Positions 8,981-17,906 of a stretch of DNA of 64,000 bases are shown in pieces. The notes beneath the pieces were generated by a model. It was given only the letters and a program-made list of their open reading frames with translations, did not search any database and was not told the DNA's origin. The first letter of the stretch is position 1. Every line of letters starts with the position of its first letter. The DNA is from Paracoccaceae bacterium (lineage in GTDB: Bacteria; Pseudomonadota; Alphaproteobacteria; Rhodobacterales; Rhodobacteraceae), in assembly GCA_028874915.1 (NCBI GenBank), contig JAPPHA010000009.1:1-64000 (forward strand), written 5' to 3'. Position numbers and translations under genes: made by a program.

Positions 8981-9303
8981 ACGGTCGGCGAAACGCCGTC
9001 GTCCGGATTCCCGTCGGGAAACCTGCAACGGCTCTTACAGTCCAACAATCCCAACCCTTGTTTTCAGGGCTCGAGATTTGCTGTACTTAGGTGACTACGC
9101 GAAAACGAGCACGAACTCGGTCTGAGAGCCCGTCTTGTGCCGGGATTCCCGGCGACCCGGGTCGGATTGTTCTGCCGCTTTTCGGGATGTTGCGCTCCCG
9201 AACATAAACAAAGCCGTCACAATGGTGGAACGCACCGGCCCCGATTGAAACCAATTCCGGCAAGGGTATCGTACGCCGAAGGTGTTCCTGGATCGCACGC
9301 CCG

Positions 9304-9900
9304 TCATCCGCCTTTCTCGCCCGCGAACACCTCGGGCCAGAGGGCATCGAGCGGGAAGGTGATGGCGTCGAAGGGTGGAAGCGAGACTGGCGCGTCACCG
9401 GCGAGAGTCGCCAGCAGCAGCCAACGCCCCTTTTGCAACTCGAAAGCCTCGAGCGTCCGGGCATCGGGATCGACGAACCAGAGATGGCGGACGCCCTCTC
9501 GGGCGTAGAGATCCCGCTTTTCGCTCTGGTCCAGCCGCCGCGTGGAAGGAGAGAGCACTTCGCAGACCCAATCCGGTGCGATCGTGAAATACGCCGCGTC
9601 CGGGTATTCTGGCATCGTCTCGCGACGCCAGCCGGCAAGATCCGGCACCACGATGTCCTCGCCCAGGTGCAGTTCGGGTTCGAAGACAATCCACCAGCCG
9701 CCGGGGCCTCCAACTCCCGGATTGAATGGGCCATCCAGACGGCCACCGAGACGTGAGCTCGCCCAGGCGTGACGGGCCGCTGGCCTCGGATGGGTATGGA
9801 GGGTTCCGGCGATCACCTCGGCAACCTTGTGGGGCGGTGCGTCGAGCACGTCCCGGTAGGTCGCCCGGCGGGCCTCCTTGCGTCCGGCCTGTGCCGTCAT
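9304..9900 (-). CDS. Uma2 family (DUF820) putative endonuclease
   Basis: 198 residues. The Uma2/DUF820 PD-(D/E)XK fold is visible: a short N-terminal region naming the protein's own gene boundary (KVAEVIAGTLHTHPRPA), GGWWIVFEPELHLGEDIVVP with the Asp of PDLAGW, PDWVCEVLSPSTRRLD with the catalytic-type Glu, and the C-terminal RDLYAREGVRHLWFVDPDAR. Uma2 proteins are numerous in multicellular and host-associated bacteria; a nuclease role is predicted, not proven. A truncated paralogue lies at 1530-1751. Upstream on the same strand is the tyrosine recombinase pseudogene. Confidence 0.88.
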   Translation of the reverse strand: MTAQAGRKEARRATYRDVLDAPPHKVAEVIAGTLHTHPRPAARHAWASSRLGGRLDGPFNPGVGGPGGWWIVFEPELHLGEDIVVPDLAGWRRETMPEYPDAAYFTIAPDWVCEVLSPSTRRLDQSEKRDLYAREGVRHLWFVDPDARTLEAFELQKGRWLLLATLAGDAPVSLPPFDAITFPLDALWPEVFAGEKGG

Positions 9901-9947
9901 TGTCCTTGTTCCTCCCGTTGCGCCCGGACAGGGACCAGCCTGTCATT

Positions 9948-10850
9948 CATATCCCGATCTTCTCAACCTCGTCGAGCGAAACACGATCGTCGCCACGGTC
10001 ATAGAGCTTCGTTGTCTTCGGGTCCGCGTGGCCGGCCGGGTCCCGGGCGACTTCGACCTGGGCCTCCGGGTTTTCAAGATATGCCGTGATGCCCGTCGCC
10101 CGAAACGAGTGATTGCAGGCGTCATTCGAGATCCCTGTGGCCCGGGCTCGCCGCCGGAGCCTGCCCCGGGCGCGGTCTTGGTTGAGCCGCCGTTCCGACA
10201 GCGAGACGTCGCGGTCGCGCGTCGGGACAGGGGGCCGTCACGGTCGATGCCGATTCCGGCGGCCGCAAGCATCCCGGAACCAGGTCTCGAGGTTGTGATG
10301 GCAGGGCACTTCCTGCACCGTGCCGCCCTTCTCGTGCAGGCGCAAACAGAGACGGCCATCGGTGAGAAAGACGCCCTTCACGTTCATGCCCAGAACTGCG
10401 GCGATCCGTGCGAAGCTGTGCGTCATGGTTGCGATCAAGACGCGGTCACGAAGACCTCCGACGGTCTCCACCGGGATGGACCGCAGGAAGCGGCGGCATT
10501 CGGTGGCGGAAAGGTCTGGCGTCGCCCCGCGGTGAACCGTGTGCTCCGGACCGCGGACGGCGGCGACCGGCGATGACGAAACCGCCTGACGGACCGTCAG
10601 CCGGTCGAAGGGCCGCCGGATCCCGGTCTGCTCCTGCTTGACCGTCGGACGCGAGACTTCGCGCATTCGGTCCTCCAGCCACACCGCGAAGTGGACCGGC
10701 TTGATGTCGACGACGTCGTGGATTCCGGACTCCGCGAGCCCGTTGAACAGCCGATGCACTGTGCGCATTGGCCTGGCGGGTGTTCCGGTTCCAGATCTGC
10801 GCGGCGAAAGAACCCAGCCGGACCCGGCGGCCGGTTTCGCCAATGATCAT
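9948..10850 (-). pseudogene. Tyrosine recombinase/integrase pseudogene with several frameshifts
   Basis: Piecing frames together gives an almost complete site-specific recombinase. The N-terminus is MIIGETGRRVRLGSFAAQI (from 10850), then after a shift VHRLFNGLAESGIHDVVDIK and VHFAVWLEDRMREVSRPTV. The core has LSATECRRFLRSIPVETV and GLRDRVLIATMTHSFARI, and after further shifts NHSFRATGITAYLENPEAQV, AGHADPKTTKLYDRGDDRVS, ending at TGA 9950-9948. The His-x-x-Arg, His and Tyr catalytic positions can be recognised in different frames, so the gene is dead but recent. Confidence 0.82.
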
Positions 10851-11229
10851 GACAGAGGCAGGAACGACGCCCGTCTCAACGGGAGATGACCCGAACACGT
10901 CCCGGGCGTGGGCCTTTCGAATGATGGCCATCGCCTCGGTTCTTGCCGCTGGCGGGTGAAAGACCGTCGCAATGGCAACGAACATCGTTCCAGCCGCAGT
11001 GTGGGCCGTATGGGTCCCTTGCGGTTCTGGAATTGCTGCTCTCGGCTGCCCGCGAGGGAGCCGCTTCCGCTGCGTGACCACAGACCCACAGGACGTGCAC
11101 CGAGTTCGGAACGGTGTACTGGTTGTCCCACGGATCCGATTCCACACGGAGGAGGATGAACTTTTGCGGACGCGTCTCTCCGCGCCACATTGATCGCAAC
11201 TCGTGCTCTTTGACCCTTCCGGAATACGG
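10851..11229. other. Unassigned spacer
   Basis: Minus-strand frame 10876-11199 (107 codons, GETRPQKFILLRVESDPWD) looks somewhat protein-like but matches no family I know; otherwise nothing is supported here. Confidence 0.3.
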
Positions 11230-11448
11230 CGTTCACAAACGCCCGAATTCGCTGGAACGCATCAATGCCCGCATTGACCGGGTCTGCGGAATGGAGAGCC
11301 ACTCTTCATCCGGGGTCAGGCGAAGATGGCGCTGCGCTGCCATCTGGTCGTCGTGGTGATGATTGCGATGGCGTTGGGCCGTGTCCGGGCCGGCCGGCCG
11401 GAGATGTTGCGCTCGCTTGTCAGGGCACCCTGCCTGAAGGCCGCCTGA
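11230..11448 (+). pseudogene. Transposase C-terminal fragment, frameshifted
   Basis: Frame 2 reads PNSLERINARIDRVCGMESH, the ER-x-NAR-x-x-R block near the end of DDE transposases. After about 11320 the homologous reading moves to frame 1: KMALRCHLVVVVMIAMALGR, then GRPEMLRSLVRA and stop at 11446-11448. Only the tail of the transposase remains and it is frameshifted. The IS family cannot be fixed. Confidence 0.5.
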
Positions 11449-11708
11449 GGCCCGCATGCTGACAGCCGGGAACATGCGCCGGATCCGACGCCGAGCGATG
11501 CGGCGTTCCCGGGATTTCGGCCTTGGTTGGCAAGTGTCCCGAAACCGACGATGCCTGGCGGGGCCGTGCGCCGCACGTGCCAGAGCCCGGCCGGGAATGA
11601 ACCCGTCAACGCCTGCCGTGGCAGTCCGGACGTCTGGCCAACCGGCGCCCGGCGACGAAAATACGCCGCAGCGCAAACGCCTCCGATAAAGGCTCTCTTG
11701 CGAATCTG

Positions 11709-11732
11709 AATGCAATGTTATAACGTTGCATT
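11709..11732. promoter_or_regulatory. Zur box in front of zur/znu operon
   Basis: A 24-base near-palindrome centred on TTATAA (core tgttataacgttgca) with only two asymmetric positions per half. It matches the alphaproteobacterial Zur-site type (TGTTATA-x-TATAACA-like). It lies 26 bases before the likely ATG of the Fur-family gene, so it should autoregulate the operon in response to zinc. Confidence 0.75.
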
Positions 11733-11757
11733 AAAGATTCGCAAGATGAGGCAGGCG

Positions 11758-12264
11758 ATGACGAATCCGAAGACCCGACCCCGGCCCTGCACCGACCCGG
11801 ATTGCCGCGGGCGACACTCGCCGCGCGAACGGATCGCGCTTGCAGCATCGATTTGTGAAGGGCGCGGCGTGCAGATGACGGTGTTGCGGAGGCGCATCCT
11901 GGAACTGCTTTGGGCGAGCGGTCGGCCGACTGGTGCCTACGAACTGATCGAAGCGGTCAAGCCCGGTGGTTCGCGGCCGGTCGGGCCGCCAACCGTGTAC
12001 CGGGCGCTTGAATTCCTGATGGCGCAGGGCCTCGTTTCCAGGATTGAAAGCCTGAACGCCTACGTCCCGTGCGCCCATCCCGAACGCAACCACGATTGCC
12101 TATTCTTCATCTGCCGCGGCTGCCGGGCATCGGTCGAGCTTGAGGACCCGCGGATCGGAGGACTGCTTGCCGAGGACGCCGCCGTCCTCGGGTTCGTCGC
12201 GACACGTCGCACGGTCGAGGTTGAGGGCATGTGCGCGCGGTGCACAGATGCCGGCGCGGCGTAG
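11758..12264 (+). CDS. zur: Fur-family zinc uptake regulator
   Basis: 168 residues from ATG 11758 (MTNPKTRPRPC) behind GAGGCAGGCG; upstream in-frame ATGs at 11710 and 11746 lie in or next to the Zur box and are less likely. The N-terminal winged helix shows MTVLRRRILELLW and PPTVYRALEFLMAQGLVSRI, the Fur/Zur recognition region. The C-terminal metal/dimerisation domain has C-x-x-C pairs (FFICRGC and MCARC) for the structural zinc, plus HPERNHDC, which supplies His/Cys ligands typical of Zur rather than Fur. It represses zinc import when zinc is plentiful. It heads the znu operon and has a palindromic site in its own promoter. Confidence 0.9.
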   Translation: MTNPKTRPRPCTDPDCRGRHSPRERIALAASICEGRGVQMTVLRRRILELLWASGRPTGAYELIEAVKPGGSRPVGPPTVYRALEFLMAQGLVSRIESLNAYVPCAHPERNHDCLFFICRGCRASVELEDPRIGGLLAEDAAVLGFVATRRTVEVEGMCARCTDAGAA

Positions 12265-12358
12265 GCGGGAACGCAGAACTCCACCCATGGAAAGCCGGAA
12301 TCCGAATGGACCCTCGCCAGCCGGAGATGAACGCCGGCGCTCGGCAAGGAGCGCCGGC

Positions 12359-12493
12359 ATGAGGAGGCCGCACACAACCTCAATCCGCCTGCTGCCGCTC
12401 GGCGCCGGCCCCCGGCTGATCGGCGCGACCCTGATCGTTGCCGCGCTCTGGGGCGCGTTTTTCTGGGCGACGTCCACACCGGTGGGGCCATGA
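12359..12493 (+). CDS. 44-residue single-pass membrane protein in the znu operon
   Basis: ATG at 12359 follows AAGGAGCGCCGGC at good spacing. The product has a basic N-terminus (MRRPHTTSIR) and one hydrophobic helix (LIGATLIVAALWGAFFWATS). Its TGA overlaps the ATG of the transporter gene (ATGA, 12490-12493), showing translational coupling. I do not recognise a family; a role at the Znu complex is inferred from the coupling only. Too short for most annotation pipelines. Confidence 0.6.
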   Translation: MRRPHTTSIRLLPLGAGPRLIGATLIVAALWGAFFWATSTPVGP

Positions 12494-14103
12494 CCTACGC
12501 CCTCGAGTTTCAGGACCTGACCCTCGGCTACGACCGGCATCCGGCCGTGCTTGGTCTCTGCGGCGCGATCGCCAAGGGCAGCCTGACCGCCATCGTCGGA
12601 CCGAACGGGGCCGGTAAGTCGACGGTGCTGAAGGGAGTGGCCGGCACGCTCCGCCCGCTAGAAGGACGGATCGCCTTCGACGGGCTCTCACGGGACGACA
12701 TCGCCTACCTGCCGCAACAATCGGACGTCGACCGGTCTTTCCCGATCACCGTCGCCGACCTCGTGGCGATGGGCCTATGGCGGGAAATCGGCGGCTTTGC
12801 GGGCTTGCGGGCCATTCACCGCGCACGCGTCGCCGATGCAATTTCCGCGGTCGGGCTCGAAGGGTTTGAAAGGCGACCGATCGGGTCGCTGTCCGGCGGG
12901 CAGATACAGCGAGCGCTATTCGCCCGCCTGCTGTTGCAGGACGCCAGGCTCGTCCTGCTGGATGAACCTTTCACCGCGGTTGACGCGAGGACGATGGCGG
13001 ACCTGATCGGCGTGGTGCGGCGCTGGCACGGCGAAGGCCGCACGGTGCTCGCCGTCTTGCACGACATTGACACGGTGCGGGCCCACTTCCCTCGCACATT
13101 GATGCTGGCACGCGAACTCGTTGCCCATGGACCCACGGCGCAGGTGCTGACGGCCGAAAACCAGTTCCGTGCGCGCCAGATGTGCGAGGCCTGCGCCGGC
13201 CCCCCCGCATACATGCGGGCGACGCGCTGCATGATGATGTGGGAGATCCTTGTCCAGCCCTTCGCCGATTTTGGCTTCATGCGGCGCGCGTTGATGGGCT
13301 GCGTCGCGATCTCGGTCGGCGCGACGCCGGTCGGGGTGTTCCTGATGCTCCGCCGCATGAGCCTGACGGGCGACGCGATGGCCCATGCGATCCTGCCGGG
13401 TGCGGCCGTCGGCTATCTCGTCTCGGGCCTCTCGCTCGGGGCGATGACCGTCGGCGGGCTGATCGCAGGCATGGCCGTGGCGCTGCTTGCGGGCTTCGTG
13501 ACCCGCGTCACGGCGCTGCGCGAGGATGCGAGCCTGGCGGCCTTCTACCTGATCTCGCTGGCGGTGGGCGTGCTGATCGTGTCCACCCGGGGCAGCAATG
13601 TCGACCTGATGCACGTGCTCTTCGGGACCGTGCTCGCGCTCGACGACGATGCGCTGGTCCTTCTGTGTTCCATCGCGAGCCTCTCGGTCGTGACGCTGGC
13701 AGTCGTGTTCCGGCCGCTCGTGCTCGAATGCGCGGACCCGCAGTTCCTGCGCTCGGTGAGCGGGCTCAGCGCCGTGACGCATTTCACGTTTCTTGCCCTC
13801 GTCGTGCTGAACCTCGTGGCCGGTTTTCACGCGCTCGGCACGCTGATGGCCGTCGGGATCATGATCCTTCCCGCCGCCGCCGCGCGATTCTGGGCAGTCG
13901 GTATAGGCACGCTGATCGCCGTCGCCGTCTTGGTTGCGATGTTCTCGAGCCTGACCGGCCTTCTTCTTTCCTACCACTTCAGCCTGCCCTCCGGGCCGGC
14001 GATCATTCTTGTCGCGGGTTTCGCCTACGGGCTGTCGCTGGTCTTCGGGCCGGCGGGCGGCCTCGCCGGGCGGATCTTCCCGCGCCGCCACCTCGAAGCC
14101 TGA
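12490..14103 (+). CDS. Fused zinc ABC transporter ATPase-permease (ZnuC-ZnuB)
   Basis: 537 residues, usually two proteins. Residues 1-240 are a metal-type ABC ATPase: Walker A GPNGAGKST at 37-45, Q-loop YLPQQSDVDRSFPI, signature LSGGQIQRALFARLL near 134, Walker B LVLLDEPF, H-loop HDID. Residues 250-537 are a ZnuB/MntB-type permease with about eight helices beginning at PFADFGFMRRALMGC and containing GDAMAHAILPGAAVGYL. No stop or frameshift separates the halves; an internal ATG cluster at 13231 could in principle restart the permease. It imports zinc across the inner membrane with the ZnuA protein encoded next, under Zur control. Confidence 0.9.
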   Translation: MTYALEFQDLTLGYDRHPAVLGLCGAIAKGSLTAIVGPNGAGKSTVLKGVAGTLRPLEGRIAFDGLSRDDIAYLPQQSDVDRSFPITVADLVAMGLWREIGGFAGLRAIHRARVADAISAVGLEGFERRPIGSLSGGQIQRALFARLLLQDARLVLLDEPFTAVDARTMADLIGVVRRWHGEGRTVLAVLHDIDTVRAHFPRTLMLARELVAHGPTAQVLTAENQFRARQMCEACAGPPAYMRATRCMMMWEILVQPFADFGFMRRALMGCVAISVGATPVGVFLMLRRMSLTGDAMAHAILPGAAVGYLVSGLSLGAMTVGGLIAGMAVALLAGFVTRVTALREDASLAAFYLISLAVGVLIVSTRGSNVDLMHVLFGTVLALDDDALVLLCSIASLSVVTLAVVFRPLVLECADPQFLRSVSGLSAVTHFTFLALVVLNLVAGFHALGTLMAVGIMILPAAAARFWAVGIGTLIAVAVLVAMFSSLTGLLLSYHFSLPSGPAIILVAGFAYGLSLVFGPAGGLAGRIFPRRHLEA

Positions 14104-14125
14104 ATCAAGAAGTGAGATTAATCGC

Positions 14126-15250
14126 ATGAAGAGTATGTCGGGAGTTGCAATGCTCGTCCACCGAGCGGGTTTGGTATCCACCACCGCCCTCCTCGCCCTG
14201 TCGATCACCGCACCAGCCATCGCACGGTCCGACGAACCGATCCCGGTGGTCGCCACCTTCTCGATCCTCGGCGACATGGTGAAGCGCATCGGCGGAGACC
14301 ACGTCGCTGTCACGACGCTGGTCGGCCCCGACGGGGATACGCATGTTTTCCAGCCGACCCCTGCCGATGCACGGGCCGTCAGCGAAGCGAAAATCCTTGT
14401 CGTCAACGGGCTGCAGTTCGAAGGCTGGCTGGAACGTTTGATCGACGCCTCGGATTTCGACGGAATGCGCGTGGTGGCAACCGAAGGGATTGAACCGATT
14501 GTGTTCGACGACGAGCACGATCAAGGCGGCAGCCTCGAAGTCCACGCAGAAGAGGCCGGGCATGAACATGATCACGATCATGATCATGATCATGATGAAC
14601 AGGCCGAGGCCGGGCATGATCAAGACCACGAGGAGCATGCTGAGGCAGCCGCGCACGATCGTGATCATGACCATGATGATGAGGCGCATGCCGATGCAGG
14701 TGACGACCACCATCACCATGGCGCTTTCGACCCGCACGCCTGGCAAAGTCTCGCCAATGCGGCAGCCTATGTCGACAACATCACCGCCGCTCTGGCTGTG
14801 GCCGATCCGGCGAACGCGACCGACTTCTACCAAAACCGTTCGGCTTACGTCGCAGAGATCACGGCGCTCGATGCAGAGATCCGCGAAATCGTGGCAGGAC
14901 TGCCGGCCGACCGCCGCATCGTCGTTACCTCGCACGATGCGTTCCAGTATTTCGGCCGCGACTATGGACTGACCTTCCTGGCTCCCCAAGGGCTCAGCAC
15001 CGAGTCTGAGGCGTCGGCGCAAGACGTCGCCCGGCTGATCGAACGTATCCGTGACGAGGGTATCTCGGCCGTCTTCATCGAGAACATCACGGATGGGCGC
15101 CTGCTCGAGCAGATTGCAGCCGAGACCGGGGCCACTATCGGCGGTACGCTCTATCCTGGCGCGCTGTCCGGCCCGGACGGTCCGGCATCGACCTACCTCG
15201 ACATGATGCGTCACAACGCGATGACGCTCGCGCAGGCGCTGGCTTCGTAG
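14126..15250 (+). CDS. znuA: Zinc ABC transporter substrate-binding protein
   Basis: 374 residues from ATG 14126; the long upstream open frame overlaps the permease end and is ignored. A signal peptide (TTALLALSITAPAIA) precedes the mature protein, so it is periplasmic. Cluster A-I metal-binding features follow: VVATFSILGDMVKRIGGDHV, the first His ligand in GDTHVFQPTPADA, a long Asp/His-rich loop (about 14560-14735) typical of ZnuA rather than manganese binders, then HGAFDPHAW, VTSHDAFQYFGRDYGL and GLSTESEAS. It captures zinc and delivers it to the ZnuB half of the upstream fusion. 22 bases separate the two genes. Confidence 0.94.
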   Translation: MKSMSGVAMLVHRAGLVSTTALLALSITAPAIARSDEPIPVVATFSILGDMVKRIGGDHVAVTTLVGPDGDTHVFQPTPADARAVSEAKILVVNGLQFEGWLERLIDASDFDGMRVVATEGIEPIVFDDEHDQGGSLEVHAEEAGHEHDHDHDHDHDEQAEAGHDQDHEEHAEAAAHDRDHDHDDEAHADAGDDHHHHGAFDPHAWQSLANAAAYVDNITAALAVADPANATDFYQNRSAYVAEITALDAEIREIVAGLPADRRIVVTSHDAFQYFGRDYGLTFLAPQGLSTESEASAQDVARLIERIRDEGISAVFIENITDGRLLEQIAAETGATIGGTLYPGALSGPDGPASTYLDMMRHNAMTLAQALAS

Positions 15251-15731
15251 GGCCCGGCGCAGCCTGCGAAAGGCAGGACGCAGGACTTCCGGGAACGAGG
15301 GGGACAGGTCGGCTGTCCGAGCATGAGGTCGTGTCCCGAACAGCGCTTTCCGCCAGCATCTACGAACCGGGTTGAGGCCGCTGGTCGCTACGAACGGCTT
15401 CAAACACTGAAGGAAAAGGATTGATGAATCAGGTCCCGTTTCTGATTTGACCGGATTGCTTGGCGCCGGTTGGCGCCAACATCCCGAATTGAGGCGAAGT
15501 CAGTCGCTGGCCGGAACTCAAGTCCGGCCAAATTGCCGCTTGCCGTCGTCAAACGGGTGGTATTCGGGCAGGCACGAGTTTGCGAATGGCGTCAATAGTG
15601 CTGCAAATGCCTTTGCAGGTGCCAACGGCTTCTGATTCGTCAACCCATTCGGATCCCGACACGGGTTTCTGACCATTTCTTGGAAACGGTTTGTTACGAC
15701 ACGCACTGCCAAGACTTGACCAATTAGGGAC
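15251..15731. other. 481-base spacer between znuA and the RiPP cluster
   Basis: No frame here has a family motif or ribosome site. The region divides the convergently arranged znu operon and leader-fused cyclase gene; no clear terminator hairpin with a T-run was found. Confidence 0.4.
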
Positions 15732-17045
15732 TCAATTCGCAATACTTTTCAGTTCGTCAACGAGACGCTCCAGAGCTTCGATGCAAAACGCAGAAGTTAG
15801 GGATTCAGAGCCATGCCCAATTTGCCCGACCAATCCCCACCGTAGCGTTTGGTCTCCAAAGGCGAGAACTTCAGGCCAACTCCCATCCTCCCGTTGCGAA
15901 CTCATGATCCTTTCCGCTTGCCGCTTCATGTCGATACATTCAAGCTTTCCGATGTTGTGAAGCGCCGACACAACCTGAGCGACCTGAAGGATGCTTCCGA
16001 AATCTCCCCTTTCGTCGCGCAGACCAAGGATGTGATCCAAAAGTGCCGGACCAAGCCGAATGAATGCGGGCCGTGCGCGAATCATTGCACGGGCAATTGC
16101 GTAGTAGATCGAAACGGGGTCGGGATACCATTTGGACGAACCCACAAGTTCGCCTTTGGAAACCGACGTTTCCAACCATCGTTGTGCAGGCCTGGTTTCG
16201 GGGTGATCGCCAAGGTAAGCGATGACGTTCGCATTGACGACGGGATCGACTTCTACGCGAAAGCTGGACACGACATCGGGTTCGCCATCCTCCAGCACCC
16301 AGGTCATGAAACGACCCTCCTCGTCACGATTCGCCAGAATCTTCGGAACGTTTCGTCCCAGCAAGACCCAAGGGTGCGTTTCGATGACGAGTGAACAGAG
16401 TGTGGAACTGTCAAGATCCTGTGGAAGGTGGCGATTGTAGCGCCACAGTCCGGGATATTCGATGGTGTCGGCAAGGTAGGCCTTGGTTGCGGCACACAAA
16501 GCTTTGGCCCGCACTTCATTGCTGTTTTCGAGGGCAAGGGCACAGAGAGCCGAAACGAACGGTGGCCGTTCGAAATGTCGTGGAATATTCGGATCCGCCG
16601 TGCTGAACCGGATGCAGTGCCAGGCGCCGTTTTCGTCGACAGTTGACTCCAGGAAATTGAGACCGCGACGGATACTCTCTCGGCATGCGTTGGCAAGGGC
16701 CATGGGCGTGGCAGTGTGCTCTTGACCTCCTGTCGATAGATTGGGAGCGAATGACCGGATGGGCGGTGCGGGGTCATGGAGAGTCTTGCGAAGAAACGCA
16801 AGCGATGCCGCGCCGGTTCGGGCGGCCTCTCGTTCGGCCACGGAATACCTGTTGCGTGGCGGTAGTACCACGTGCAGTTTTGTATCGGATTCTTCGTGCA
16901 CATGAATCTCAAGGTCTTCAGCCAGCGTCATCCCGAGTTCTCGCTGAATCGTTCCTTTGGGATTCACGAGAAGACGTTCACGAAAGTCCTCATCTTCGTC
17001 GGCTTTGGACAAGAGGAAACTGGACGGATCGATGGGATTTGTCAT
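15732..17045 (-). CDS. NHLP leader fused to terpene-cyclase-like alpha/alpha domain
   Basis: 437 residues from ATG 17045 (MTNPIDPSS). Residues about 10-65 are a nitrile-hydratase-type leader: DEDFRERLLVNPKGTIQREL, then DLEIHVHEESDTKLHVVLPP, the same pattern as the small precursor at 21529. After a linker, residues 110-437 form helical repeats like prenyltransferase/squalene-cyclase toroids: RRGLNFLESTVDENGAWH, LDSSTLCSLV (similar to the class II D-x-D-D region but not complete), and SSQREDGSWPEVLAFG with SESLTSAFCIEALERL. It could be an enzyme tethered by its leader to the RiPP machinery or exporter, or an exported large substrate. Divergent from the YcaO gene. Confidence 0.75.
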   Translation of the reverse strand: MTNPIDPSSFLLSKADEDEDFRERLLVNPKGTIQRELGMTLAEDLEIHVHEESDTKLHVVLPPRNRYSVAEREAARTGAASLAFLRKTLHDPAPPIRSFAPNLSTGGQEHTATPMALANACRESIRRGLNFLESTVDENGAWHCIRFSTADPNIPRHFERPPFVSALCALALENSNEVRAKALCAATKAYLADTIEYPGLWRYNRHLPQDLDSSTLCSLVIETHPWVLLGRNVPKILANRDEEGRFMTWVLEDGEPDVVSSFRVEVDPVVNANVIAYLGDHPETRPAQRWLETSVSKGELVGSSKWYPDPVSIYYAIARAMIRARPAFIRLGPALLDHILGLRDERGDFGSILQVAQVVSALHNIGKLECIDMKRQAERIMSSQREDGSWPEVLAFGDQTLRWGLVGQIGHGSESLTSAFCIEALERLVDELKSIAN

Positions 17046-17906
17046 GGATTTCGTTTGGCATCGTGGGTGCTGGGCTGACGGAATTCCACAGTAACGCAAC
17101 AAGAAGAATTCTGCAACACTTGGCGTGCGGGACGGTCCCACGATTCGAAATCGTGGTTGATTCGGATTGGTGTGCCCAAGTCATTTCGATCGTTGCTGGC
17201 GTTGGCAGCGTACGGAATGTTCTGCAAAGAAATTGACGACAGGAACGGCCGTAGAATTCCGGTTCAACAGAGGTTGAATCCTATTGGTGATCGGACAGGG
17301 CGGGTGCGAGCGATGTCGACAGTCGGGGATGATCGAATCCTCTGGTTTGGTCGTGGCCGTGATCGAAAACGGGCTTGCGCTCTGGCGCGTCAACATGATC
17401 AACATGGACCGCCTGCACGCCGACATTCCCCATGCGAGACCAGAAACCGGCGGTTTTCGCGCGCGGATGGCCAGCCTTGAAGAGCTAGTCGACGGCCTCG
17501 GGATGTCGTGGCTTCCGGGAATTCGCCATTGGGCGCTCAAGACTTGGGCTGCTGTTGCAGCTGCTTCTGTTTGATTGTGCGATGGGGACACTCGTTCCGA
17601 AGTACATGAATCTTCTACTTCACGACCGCTACAGAAGATAGGCCGATGACCTGCCTTCGGAAAGCCTGTTGATCATTGTTGCTGTAGACACCATACATCC
17701 TCGGACTGCAGGCACGGGCCAAGACGTTCGACGTGGCGCCTCGTACCAGGATCGCCCGCCCATCGACCGCAGGAGAACGGCGATGCGTTATCATCTGCAG
17801 ATCGGGCGTCCGGTATCGGAACAACCCCTATGGTTTCGCCCCGTTCAAGGTACCGTGCGTCCGCATTCTGCGCCTCCTTCCGGATTGACGAGTTCTTTCC
17901 GCAATC
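17046..17906. other. Divergent intergenic region of the RiPP cluster
   Basis: About 860 bases between the leader-cyclase gene and the YcaO gene. A plus-strand frame at 17284-17574 (96 codons, MDRLHADIPHARPETGG, WLPGIRHWALKTW) reads like a gene fragment, but I cannot name it. Promoters for both flanking genes should lie here; none stands out. Confidence 0.35.

Noticed and set aside
13231..13239. Internal ATG-ATG-ATG as a separate znuB start
   Set aside because: No ribosome site precedes it and no stop ends the ATPase, so a fusion is the simpler reading.
12916..14406. 496-codon minus-strand frame antisense to the zinc operon
   Set aside because: Arg/Asp/His/Gln-rich shadow of the ZnuCB and ZnuA genes with no motif.
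14540..14735. Imperfect tandem repeats (catgatcacgatcatgat type) that look like a repeat array
   Set aside because: They encode the His/Asp-rich zinc-binding loop of ZnuA and are explained by it.
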